NCBI GenBank assembly: GCA_019636755.1
Contig: JAHBWZ010000012.1
Span: forward strand, 1 to 64,000
From: Phycisphaeraceae bacterium
GTDB taxonomy: Bacteria; Planctomycetota; Phycisphaerae; Phycisphaerales; SM1A02
DNA length: 64,000 nt
Reading direction: 5' to 3'
The notes beneath the pieces are model-generated. The model searched no databases. It saw only the letters and a program-made list of their open reading frames with translations, and was not told where the DNA came from. Positions 1 to 8,300 of the stretch are shown piece by piece. Each line of letters starts with the position of its first letter. Positions within the stretch are counted from its first letter, which is position 1. Both the position numbers and the translations under genes were made by a program.

Positions 1-1
1 T

Positions 2-1414
2 ACCTCCGGGCAGGACCCGGAGCCCATCCTGACCGGCGACTCCTACGCGCGTGACATTGGTGACGGGGGCTTCATCGTGGGGCAGTTCGGCGGCGAAGGC
101 GTCCTCGCGGGCATCGGCAAGGCGTTCATCGCTGATCCCGCGGACCTGCTGGGACTGCCGTGGCAGGTCCTGGTCTTCGACGGCGAAGCACCCGATCCGT
201 GCAATCCGGGGTCCCGGTGGGCACGGGCGATGGCGGTGACGGGAGACGACGATCCTGCGGTCGTGATCGAGACGGGCAGAGACGGGACGTGCGTGTACTC
301 GGACTGCCAGGGAAGCGAGCACTCGCGCTGCTTCGTGTCGGCTGGAGTGCTGGAGGACCTGGGTGACACGCCGACCTTCTCACCGCTTGGTCGCGCGGTG
401 TGCGTGACGGGTGGCCCCGAGATGCCCAGCACGTTCGCGTACGACGCGGAACGCCGCACGGTGGTGATCGAGGAGGTGGAGGTGGACGAGATCGTGCTGG
501 CAGGGCGCGCGTGGCAGACGCCACGCAACGACACATGCGGTCTGGCGCAGGAGGCGGCCTGCCAGGACGGTGTGCGCCCTCTGCGCTTCCAGCCGTCCAT
601 CGAAGTGCTGGAGACCCTTGGCGACGCGGCTTCGCCTCCCCGGATCAGGCACTCGACCGCGCGTGGCGTGCAGGTCCAGGGCACCGCGGTGGGCTTCAGT
701 TTCGCGTTCTACGAAGGGGAGGAGGAAGAGATCGACTGTCAGCAGGAGGCGGTGCTCTGGCCGGCGGGGTCGTCATCGCTGGTGCGGCTGCACGATGCGG
801 TGGATGCGGTGGCATCTGAGTCACGTGCCGAGTCGATCAATCGAGGTTCCTTCATGGCGCAGGTCGTCGGATGGCATCCCATTCAGGGGCTCCCGCTCCT
901 CTGGAGACTCCCGGCGTTTGCATCGATGACGAACAGCGGCGCATGGGAAGGGTGGCGGCTCCAGGTGGGTGGCGGCTCCGGGACCGCGGACATCGAGTGC
1001 GATGACTGCGGATCAGTTGTTCTGCGACAGGCGTTCGACATCAATGACCACGGCTGGATCATTGCCTGGGGCGAACGTGGTTCCCAGGGCGATGACCGCT
1101 ATCGCCTCTACCTTCTGACCCCGATCGACGACTGCGACCGTCCCGGAGACCTGGACGAGGACGGCGAGGTCGGGTTCAGCGATCTGCTGCTGCTCCTGGC
1201 CAACTGGGGGCCGTGCGGCCATGCGTGCGCGTGGTGTCCGTGGGACCTGGACGGGAATCGTGATGTCGGGTTCTCCGACCTCCTGATCCTGAGTTCCAAC
1301 TGGGGCGTCTGCGGCCAGCAGGCGCAGGGCCTGCCGCAGTCGGTGCAGGACTGCATCGCGCGTGTGGGCTACGACCCGGTGGCGCTGTCGGCGTGCATCG
1401 CGACGATCGAGTGA
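2..1414 (+). CDS. Exported HAF-like/dockerin protein, 5' partial (copy 1)
   Basis: The reading frame is open from base 2, so the start lies upstream of the window. It aligns along its length with the gene at 2788-4305 (shared TGxSYARDIGD, GGGSG and AFDIND segments). The middle holds HAF-like text (AFDINDHGWIIAWGE), a motif of exported beta-rich proteins in planctomycetes. The last ~90 residues contain two dockerin-type calcium-loop repeats (GDLDEDGEVGFSDLLLLL, then WDLDGNRDVGFSDLLIL), each ending in NWG-x-C. The protein closes with a short two-cysteine helix-like motif (QDCIARVGYDPVALSACI). Probably secreted or surface attached; the signal peptide is outside the window. A PEP-CTERM-like gene follows 23 bases downstream, as in the second copy. 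Molecular function unknown. Confidence 0.8.
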   Translation, partial: TSGQDPEPILTGDSYARDIGDGGFIVGQFGGEGVLAGIGKAFIADPADLLGLPWQVLVFDGEAPDPCNPGSRWARAMAVTGDDDPAVVIETGRDGTCVYSDCQGSEHSRCFVSAGVLEDLGDTPTFSPLGRAVCVTGGPEMPSTFAYDAERRTVVIEEVEVDEIVLAGRAWQTPRNDTCGLAQEAACQDGVRPLRFQPSIEVLETLGDAASPPRIRHSTARGVQVQGTAVGFSFAFYEGEEEEIDCQQEAVLWPAGSSSLVRLHDAVDAVASESRAESINRGSFMAQVVGWHPIQGLPLLWRLPAFASMTNSGAWEGWRLQVGGGSGTADIECDDCGSVVLRQAFDINDHGWIIAWGERGSQGDDRYRLYLLTPIDDCDRPGDLDEDGEVGFSDLLLLLANWGPCGHACAWCPWDLDGNRDVGFSDLLILSSNWGVCGQQAQGLPQSVQDCIARVGYDPVALSACIATIE

Positions 1415-1437
1415 CCGTAGAGGAGAGGAGCAGACTC

Positions 1438-2073
1438 ATGAGATCCATGCATTCAGTAGCCGTCGCGGTGGCGATGGCCCTCTTCGCAACGACGCTGATG
1501 AACTCTGCGGCATGTGCCGCCATCATCAGGTACTGGCACAATGACCGTGATGCGTGGTTCATGGACGCCGGCGCGCTCAGTGCGATCGAGACGATCACAT
1601 TCACGGAACACCCGGTCGCGCTGCTCAACACGCAGTACCAGGAGTCCCACGGGCTCTCGGTGACAGGGTCGGGGTGGGTGCAGATCTGGTCATCACTTCC
1701 CGACTTGCCGCTCGACGGGCGCGGCATGAAGGCCGTGAACAGCGACGCGATCCTGCACTTCGACCGTCCGATGCAGGCACTGGCGGCGGACTTCCCGGGG
1801 ACGCTCACGGCGCAGTTCTACTGGGATGACACGTTTCTTGGAGCGGAGGCATTCACAGGTCCCGGCGGCCCCGGCAACTTCTCCGGCGCTATCTCGACCA
1901 CGCCGTTCAACCGCGTCCGGCTGTTCGACTCGGACCATGTCTTCGCGATCGATGACCTGCACTTCGTCCCCGTGGCGGTACCCGGTCCTGCCACGGTGGC
2001 GCTGCTGCCGCCGGCGGCGTGGTTCATGCGTAGGCGCCGCAGGCGCGTTCATCGCGTGATGACGGTCCGGTGA
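1438..2073 (+). CDS. PEP-CTERM-like exported protein (copy 1)
   Basis: A 211-residue protein. I chose the ATG at 1438 because a GAGGAGAGG ribosome site precedes it and a signal peptide follows at once (VAVAVAMALFATTLMNSAAC, cut near A-A-C-A). An upstream in-frame start at 1393 would overlap the preceding gene by 22 bases and push the signal peptide inward. The C-terminus has a VPGPATV-type motif, a hydrophobic segment and a run of arginines, the layout of PEP-CTERM sorting tails, although the motif is not the canonical V-P-E-P. The body is beta-rich with ETITFTEHP and PFNRVR segments shared with the gene at 4322. No enzyme motif is visible. It is probably sorted to the outer surface by an exosortase encoded elsewhere. 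Confidence 0.75.
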   Translation: MRSMHSVAVAVAMALFATTLMNSAACAAIIRYWHNDRDAWFMDAGALSAIETITFTEHPVALLNTQYQESHGLSVTGSGWVQIWSSLPDLPLDGRGMKAVNSDAILHFDRPMQALAADFPGTLTAQFYWDDTFLGAEAFTGPGGPGNFSGAISTTPFNRVRLFDSDHVFAIDDLHFVPVAVPGPATVALLPPAAWFMRRRRRRVHRVMTVR

Positions 2074-2102
2074 CCCGGGCACACCTGCGCGGGCGGTTCA
2101 CT

Positions 2103-2158
2103 CACCCGGCGCCTGCACGCCGCGGCACGTCGTGCTGCGGACGCGCAGGCGCCGGGTG
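2103..2158 (+). terminator. Hairpin downstream of the PEP-CTERM-like gene (copy 1)
   Basis: A 14-bp perfect stem (CACCCGGCGCCTGC at 2103-2116 pairing with 2145-2158) encloses a 28-base loop that contains a small GCAC/GTGC hairpin. There is no T-tract, so this may be a factor-independent pause or mRNA-stabilising structure rather than a classical terminator. A nearly identical structure follows copy 2 at 4981-5036. Confidence 0.55.
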
Positions 2159-2211
2159 GGAGGCGCAGGAAACGTCGATCCGCTGGCGCGAACGTCACGG
2201 AGACCACCCAT

Positions 2212-2453
2212 CCGCCAGGGGGGTTCAAGGGGGGCGACAGCCCCATTGGCGTGCGCGATCAGGGTGCGCAGGAAGACACGTTGTCGCGAGATGCAAGGCA
2301 TCAGTCGAGCGCGTTGGAGCGCGGCGGAGCGCTGTCGCTGAGGTCGAGAGATGGCATGTCCTCGATCAGGTGCAGTCGATCATCTCGCTCATTCGACGCG
2401 GTCTGAAAGCGCACGCCAATGGGGGCTGTCGCCCCCCTTGAACCCCCCTGGCG
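2212..2453. repeat. MITE-like element with ~44-bp terminal inverted repeats
   Basis: Left arm 2212-2256 and right arm 2409-2453 are reverse complements apart from one base in a C run (core GGGGGGTTCAAGGGGGGC / GCCCCCCTTGAACCCCCC). About 150 bp between the arms has no convincing ORF. A related element with the same G-run/C-run design lies at 26766-27016. This fits a non-autonomous mobile element or a REP-type intergenic palindrome; no transposase is nearby. Confidence 0.6.
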
Positions 2454-2759
2454 TGGTCAGGCGCCCGGTTGCATGCGCGCAGGGACCGCGAAGCGTCCGG
2501 CCGGCTGAGAGTGCCTGTCCCCTGTCCGCCCCTGTCGGCCGAGTTGGCCCTGTCCGCGTGTTCGAGGCCCCGATCTGGCTCCCCACCCGTCCCGAACAAT
2601 TTTTCTGATTTCGCGCCGATGCCCCAGGATCCCGGCAGGATGGCGTACCTGAAGAAGAATGAGGACGGCCCGGCCGACCTCGTGCCTCCCGCCCTCGTTC
2701 ACTGGATCCGCCTTTTCGCGTTCATGACACCAGACCTCACCAAAGGAGTACCCGCCGTC
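2454..2759. other. Non-coding stretch upstream of the second HAF/dockerin gene
   Basis: No ORF with credible composition is seen here. The only clear signal is an AAAGGAG ribosome site at 2742-2748, placed 11 bases before an ATG at 2760. A T-rich patch near 2598 (CAATTTTTCTGATTT) is the least GC-rich part and may belong to a promoter, but no -35/-10 pair is convincing. Confidence 0.3.
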
Positions 2760-2787
2760 ATGACGAACACTCGACATCCCATCTCCC

Positions 2788-4305
2788 TTGACGCCGGCGC
2801 GTCGGCCGGCACGATTCCCGTTCGCGGTTCGCGGTTCTTGCGCGCTGATGGCGCTGACGTGCATGCTGCCGGGGCTGGGTGACGTCACGCGCTCGGCGCA
2901 GGCCGATCCGCCGCAATACGAAATGACAGAGATCGCCATCCTGCGGTTTGCCCCGGATGCCGACATCCAGGGCCGGTTCGGGATCAACCGGCATGGACAG
3001 AGTGCATTCACCCGGCGTGTCGTGATCGAGTCCGTGGAGACGTACCGCGCCACCCTCTTCCTGCCGGAGGCCGCGTACGGCCTCAGTGCCGGGGTGCATG
3101 ATCTTGGCTCACTGTTCTCGCTGACCGGGCACTCCTATGCGCGGGACATCGGCGACGCCGGATTCGTGGTGGGTCAGGTCGATGGCGTGGAGAGCGGCCA
3201 TGGAAGCGCGTTCATCATCGATCTGGCCGATCACCTGAGTCTTCAGGATCAGATCCTGGTCTATGCCCCGACACTGGACGAGCCATGCTCGTCGCCCTGG
3301 GCCCGCGCGATGGCGGTCACGAATGACGAGGACCCGGTCGGATGTGGCATTGGAATCGGTGTTCTGCCCAGCACGCTGGCGTTCGATGCCGACCGCTCTC
3401 CTGCGAACGCACTGCTGCGTGCGGGCATGGCAGACAGGCAACGTCGAGACGGGACGTGCGGCTTCTCAGGACCAACCCCGTGCGGTGAAGATGGACTGCG
3501 AACTCGTCCGCTGCGGTGGAATCCGTCAATGGGCGTTCTCCAGTCGCTCGGGGAAGTCGGGAACGATCCAGAACTCCGTCAAGCGGCCGCCCGCGGCGTG
3601 AACGCGGCGGGCCATGCGGTGGGGTGGAGTCTGGATGAGGAATTCTGCGTGCAGCACAGCGTCATCTGGCCGGCCGGATCGACCAGTCCGGCGGACCTGC
3701 ATGGCCTGGTGTCGGCGATCGCGGACCGATCGCGCGCAGAGTCCATCAATCGCTGCGGGTTCATGCCGCAGGTGGCCGGATGGGATCCCCTGTCGAACAA
3801 GCCTCTCCTCTGGCTGCGTGACGCAGTCGGAGACTGGCACGGCTGGCTGCTCCAGGTGGGCGGCGGATCCGGCGTCGCGGAGATTCAGTGCGACACCTGT
3901 GACGACGTGAGGCTCACTCACGCATTCGACATCAACGACGCCGGGCAGATCATCGTCTGGGGTGTCGATGACTCAGCGACTGTCGAGGCGGAGAAGTACC
4001 GGCTCTATCTGTTGACGCCCATTCCAACATGCGAACGCGCCGGGGACATCGACGGAGATGGCGAGGTCGGATTCACGGACCTCGTGCTCCTGCTGGCATG
4101 GTGGGGCGACTGTGACTGCCCATGGTGTCCCGCCGACCTGGATGGAAACGGGTTGGTCGGGTTCGCAGACCTCCTGATCATCCTCGCCAACTGGGGTCCG
4201 TGCTCGGAGCCGTCGATGGGGCTTCCGAAGTCGCTCGAGGACTGCATCGCCCGTGTCGGCTATGACCCGGTGGCGCTGTCGGCGTGCATCGCGACGATCG
4301 AGTGA
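2788..4305 (+). CDS. Exported HAF-like/dockerin protein (copy 2)
   Basis: This is the full-length paralogue of the gene ending at 1414. Residues ~15-40 look like a signal peptide (ALMALTCMLPGLG ending in S-A-Q-A). The middle has a DINDAGQIIVWG HAF-like motif, the end has two dockerin-type loops (GDIDGDGEVGFTDLVLLL and ADLDGNGLVGFADLLIIL), and the last residues repeat the DCIARVGYDPVALSACI motif. The start is uncertain. A TTG at 2788 opens this frame without a ribosome site, whereas the well-placed AAAGGAG-ATG pair at 2742-2760 reads into a different frame that stops at 2882. A one-base indel between 2760 and 2848 would join the good start to the signal peptide; the ATG at 2848 is another option. 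Confidence 0.75.
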   Translation: MTPARRPARFPFAVRGSCALMALTCMLPGLGDVTRSAQADPPQYEMTEIAILRFAPDADIQGRFGINRHGQSAFTRRVVIESVETYRATLFLPEAAYGLSAGVHDLGSLFSLTGHSYARDIGDAGFVVGQVDGVESGHGSAFIIDLADHLSLQDQILVYAPTLDEPCSSPWARAMAVTNDEDPVGCGIGIGVLPSTLAFDADRSPANALLRAGMADRQRRDGTCGFSGPTPCGEDGLRTRPLRWNPSMGVLQSLGEVGNDPELRQAAARGVNAAGHAVGWSLDEEFCVQHSVIWPAGSTSPADLHGLVSAIADRSRAESINRCGFMPQVAGWDPLSNKPLLWLRDAVGDWHGWLLQVGGGSGVAEIQCDTCDDVRLTHAFDINDAGQIIVWGVDDSATVEAEKYRLYLLTPIPTCERAGDIDGDGEVGFTDLVLLLAWWGDCDCPWCPADLDGNGLVGFADLLIILANWGPCSEPSMGLPKSLEDCIARVGYDPVALSACIATIE

Positions 4306-4321
4306 ATCCGAAGAGAGGAGC

Positions 4322-4951
4322 ATGACAATGCGCACTATGAGATCGACGGTCATCGCGCTGCTGATCGCAGCAACTGCGGCGTCGTGGATGCCGGGACGCG
4401 CCTCCGCGGCGCTGGTCATCTACGGACAGACGCAGCGGGACGCATGGTTCGCCGATGCGGGTGCGGTGGAGACGATCACGTTCACGGAACACCCGCTGGG
4501 CCAACTGACCACGCAGTACCAGGAGTCGCACGGCCTGACGGTGACGGGTTCGGGCTGGGTGGGGATCATGTCGCTCAACCTGAGCTTCCCGAACGATGGA
4601 CATGGACTGCTGACCTTTTCCAGCGACGCCGTCCTGCACTTCGACCGTCCCATGCAGGCCCTGGGGATGGACTTCCCCGGGATCTTCTGGGCGGAACTGT
4701 ACATGGATGATCTGTACATGGAGACCGTGTTCCTCGGACTCCCTGGGATCGGCAACTTCCGCGGCATCATCTCATCGCTCCCGTTCAACCGCGTGCGGAT
4801 GTACGACGTGGACGGTGACTTCGGCATCGACGACCTGCACTTCGCCCCCATGGCGGTGCCCGCTCCGGGTGCGGCGGCGCTTCTGATTCCGCTGGCATGG
4901 TTCATGCGAAGAGGCCGCAGGCGCCCTCGTCACCTGATGATGGCCCGGTGA
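4322..4951 (+). CDS. PEP-CTERM-like exported protein (copy 2)
   Basis: A 209-residue paralogue of the gene at 1438. The start at 4322 has an AGAGAGGAG ribosome site just upstream and is followed by a signal peptide (STVIALLIAATAASW ... RASA). Shared body segments are ETITFTEHP, QYQESHGLTVTGSGWVG, LHFDRPMQAL and LPFNRVRMYD. The tail is VPAPGAAALLIPLAWFMRRG followed by basic residues, again a PEP-CTERM-like arrangement. It sits 16 bases after the HAF/dockerin gene, exactly mirroring copy 1, so the pair is probably co-transcribed and works together at the cell surface. Function unknown. Confidence 0.75.
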   Translation: MTMRTMRSTVIALLIAATAASWMPGRASAALVIYGQTQRDAWFADAGAVETITFTEHPLGQLTTQYQESHGLTVTGSGWVGIMSLNLSFPNDGHGLLTFSSDAVLHFDRPMQALGMDFPGIFWAELYMDDLYMETVFLGLPGIGNFRGIISSLPFNRVRMYDVDGDFGIDDLHFAPMAVPAPGAAALLIPLAWFMRRGRRRPRHLMMAR

Positions 4952-4980
4952 TCCGGGCGCACCTGCGCCGGCGGTTCGTT

Positions 4981-5036
4981 CACCCGGCGCCTGCGCCCCG
5001 CGGCACGTCGTGCTGCGGACGCGCAGGCGCCGGGTG
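4981..5036 (+). terminator. Hairpin downstream of the PEP-CTERM-like gene (copy 2)
   Basis: A 16-bp perfect stem (4981-4996 with 5021-5036) and the same inner GCACGTCGTGC mini-hairpin as at 2103-2158. Its presence after both paralogues shows that the duplicated unit included the 3' untranslated region. No T-tract. Confidence 0.55.
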
Positions 5037-5306
5037 AGGTGGCGGCAGACTGGGTGGTCCGCGGGAGCCGGTTCCACGCCAGGCTCAACAGGATCTCGTC
5101 CAGGACGGCGTCCCATCGCCCCTGTGCGCATGGCACATCGGCTGGCGTGACCCGGTCTGTCGCCCCATGCCTGCACGCTCATGGCCCTGGGATGCCCGGT
5201 GCCGGTGGCATTCTCGCGAATTCTCGGAGTTCTGCCGCCGGACAGCGCGCCGATTGCGGCTGTATCTGGTGATGGCGTTGAGTTCGCGGGCGCCCTGTGG
5301 TGACTG

Positions 5307-8300
5307 ATGGAGACTGGTAGGATGCACTCGGAAGACAATCGCTCGCAGATCCCGATGCCTGCGCACGGCTCATCCAACCTGACTCCTGCCGCGCACGACC
5401 ACGCGGCGACGTGTGCGGCATTCGAGCAGCCGGGTTGCCGGCGGGCCACACCGGCGCGTCCCCGTCCCGACAGCGCCCGCACTCGCGCGATCGGAACGTG
5501 CTTCCTGGTCGCCGCGGTCGTGTGGGTTTCCGCGGCGGCCCGCAGTGCCACGTCGGCGTTCCGGCCTGTCGGTCCGGTGGCTGGTGCTCTCGTGCCGGCG
5601 CTCGATCCTCCTGAATCGCCATGCGATCCCGAGGCATTCGAGCCGGACACCCTGTGCGGATGGTTGTGCAGGTGCGCCGGTCTCAGCGAGCCGTCGCTGT
5701 GCATGAGTACGACGGACTGCGAGGGTATCTACCCGGCGGTCCCGATGGACTTCTCGATCAACTGCGGCGAGAAACTGCAGTATGACATCCGTCTCTGTGT
5801 CCCGCCTTGCGCGGATGTGTGCGACACGTTCGGCTTCTCGCAGTGGTCCGTCGTCGTCCGTGCGTACCTGGCGGAGTGCGAGGAACTGCCTGACGAGTGT
5901 GTCCTCGCACTCCCGCCCTGGCTGCATGAGAACTGGCAGGACCGGTGCTGCCGGGAGGCATTCGAGGAGTGGTTTGGCAAGAGTGACGACAGCTGGCTTC
6001 CGAGTTGCGGGGCTCTGGGATTCCCGCCGGAGCCGGGGGAGCCGCTCGAGCCGGACGACGCGTGTGACTGCCATCCCACGCTGTCGATCGGGGACATGCA
6101 TGATGCCATCAGCGCGAAGCTCGATGCGTTCCTGTCGCTGCTGTCCGAGGATCCCGACGCGCGGCCATGCTGCGCCACGCTCGAGCACCTGATTCCGGAG
6201 TTCGAGGAGGCGCTGCGATGCCGCTACCTGAGCCGGTGGGTCGCCTGTTACCTCGCCCGCTGCCCACCATTCGGTGACGGGGACACGATGGAGGAAGTGC
6301 TCTGTCCGGACATCATTGCGCGGCTGGCCGAGGCGATGGGCGGTGCTGTCGACTGGGCTTGCATCGTCCCCGGGGCGCTGCCGTGCGATGACTGCGAGGA
6401 TCCGAATCCGGAGACCGACGAGCCGTCCAGTCCGATCAACTGCCCGTTCACCCCAGACCCTGTCGACCTCCAGTCCGGCGCGAAGGCGGAGTTCGAGCCG
6501 GACATTGCTGTGCAGGTACCTGGTGCAGACTTCGAAGCACTTCGGTACCTGACCAGCAATCCTCGCTTCGACCGGGGCCGCGTGCTGGGGGAGCGCCAGA
6601 CGCTCAGTGTGTTCGACTACGTGCACTCGGGCTTCTCACTCGCTGACCCCCCAATCGATGGCGCGCACCACTCACAGTCGTGGCTCTTCGTCGACCTCTA
6701 CTCGCACACCGGCCGGACGCGTTTCATCAGCCCCACCGTCCACCGCCAGTATGCCAGTTTCCCGACGGAGTACACGTATTACCTGGATGCGTATCGGGCA
6801 GGCATGCCGGGCGGGCAGTATGTCCTTGCGGACGCCCTGACAGTGGCTGGAGTGCATCACGCGGTCTGGAAGGTGGTCATTCCCTCCGTCGGCGCGCGGT
6901 ACTTCTATCGGGCGTGGCCGGGGGGTGCTGACTCGGGCCTCCCGGATCCGGCGGCCCGGTCGAAGCCGCTGCGACGGACGCAGGCCGAACTGACGGGCCT
7001 GCTGCTGGCGGAAGACTTCATCTATGCGGCGAACCAGCGGCTGTACACCTACCACCTGATCCCGAAGACCGACGGTCGCGTGGCACGGCTCGCATTCGTC
7101 GACATCAACCGTTCCGGTACGGATGTCGCGGCCCGGATCCACTTCGACTGGGACACCGCCCGCGGCTGGCTGCGGCGCGTGCGGGTCGAGCGGCCGGGCG
7201 CTGGTGGCATGCGGCTTACGCAGCAGGTCGAGTACCGCTACGTGACGGACCAGTCGCCAGGCCCGTTCCACGACGATGTGGGCACCTCCGGCGATCTTGC
7301 GCTTGTCATCCAGCGTGAGCGCATCGACTGCGACCGCGTCTCGGGATGCGGGTCCGACGCGTGGTACACCCGCTACTGGCACTACAGATTCCACGGGGAG
7401 AACAGCGAGGACGGCAATCAGCACCAGCTTCGCATGATCATTGCGCCGGAGCAGATCGAGTACGTGGCGCGATTCCTGGACCTGGACCAGGAACACGTTG
7501 TCGAAGTGCTGTGCGACTCAGCAGACGGCGCGCGCCCCTGGGAACTCCTCGGGCTCGACCTCAGGGTCTCCGACCTTGCACGGAAGATCATCAGCCGATA
7601 CGAGACCGATACAGAGTCGGAGCAGCGTGTGCTCGAGCAGTTCGTCCGCGACGGATGTGACTGTTCGGGCCCGTCGGCGGGCGGCCGGCGGCTCACGTAC
7701 AGCTACTGGGAGGGAAGTGCGTCGATCACGGGCCTGGCCGATGACCCCGAGACACTGGCAGGTGTCGTGACGACGATGATCGTCGACGAGGTCGAGGAAT
7801 TCGTCGACAGCGAGCCGGTCTACACGCCCCGATACCACCGGTTTCACCACGTCGCGAAGCGACCGTTCGAGCCGCACGACCTTGAGGGTGATCTCCCGGC
7901 GGGGTTTGCGCAGCCGGTGACCTGGATCGCGCTCGAGGCCGTTGTCGATCTGTCGGGTCCGGAGACCGGCTGTCGGCGGGCGTGGGCGCAGTCGACTCGG
8001 ACGGACGGGCGCGGCGAGGTGATCGAGGAGTACGCGCCCTCCGCGACCGACTGCTATGAGCCGGGATCGGACTCGACTCCTGCAGCGTGGACCGCGTCGC
8101 CGATGGGGCTCGCTCGTGCGTATGCGTACGACGGCTTCGGCAATCGCATCGGCAGCAGCGTGTGGAGCGGTGAGGCGTTCGTCGCCGTCGAGTGCATCGA
8201 GTACGGCGCCCCCGGGGAGTCGTCGGCGTGGCCGGGGCCGCCGGACCGCCACCTGCCCGTGCGCCGGTCGCGCTTCCCATCCGGCGGGCTTCTGGTGGGT

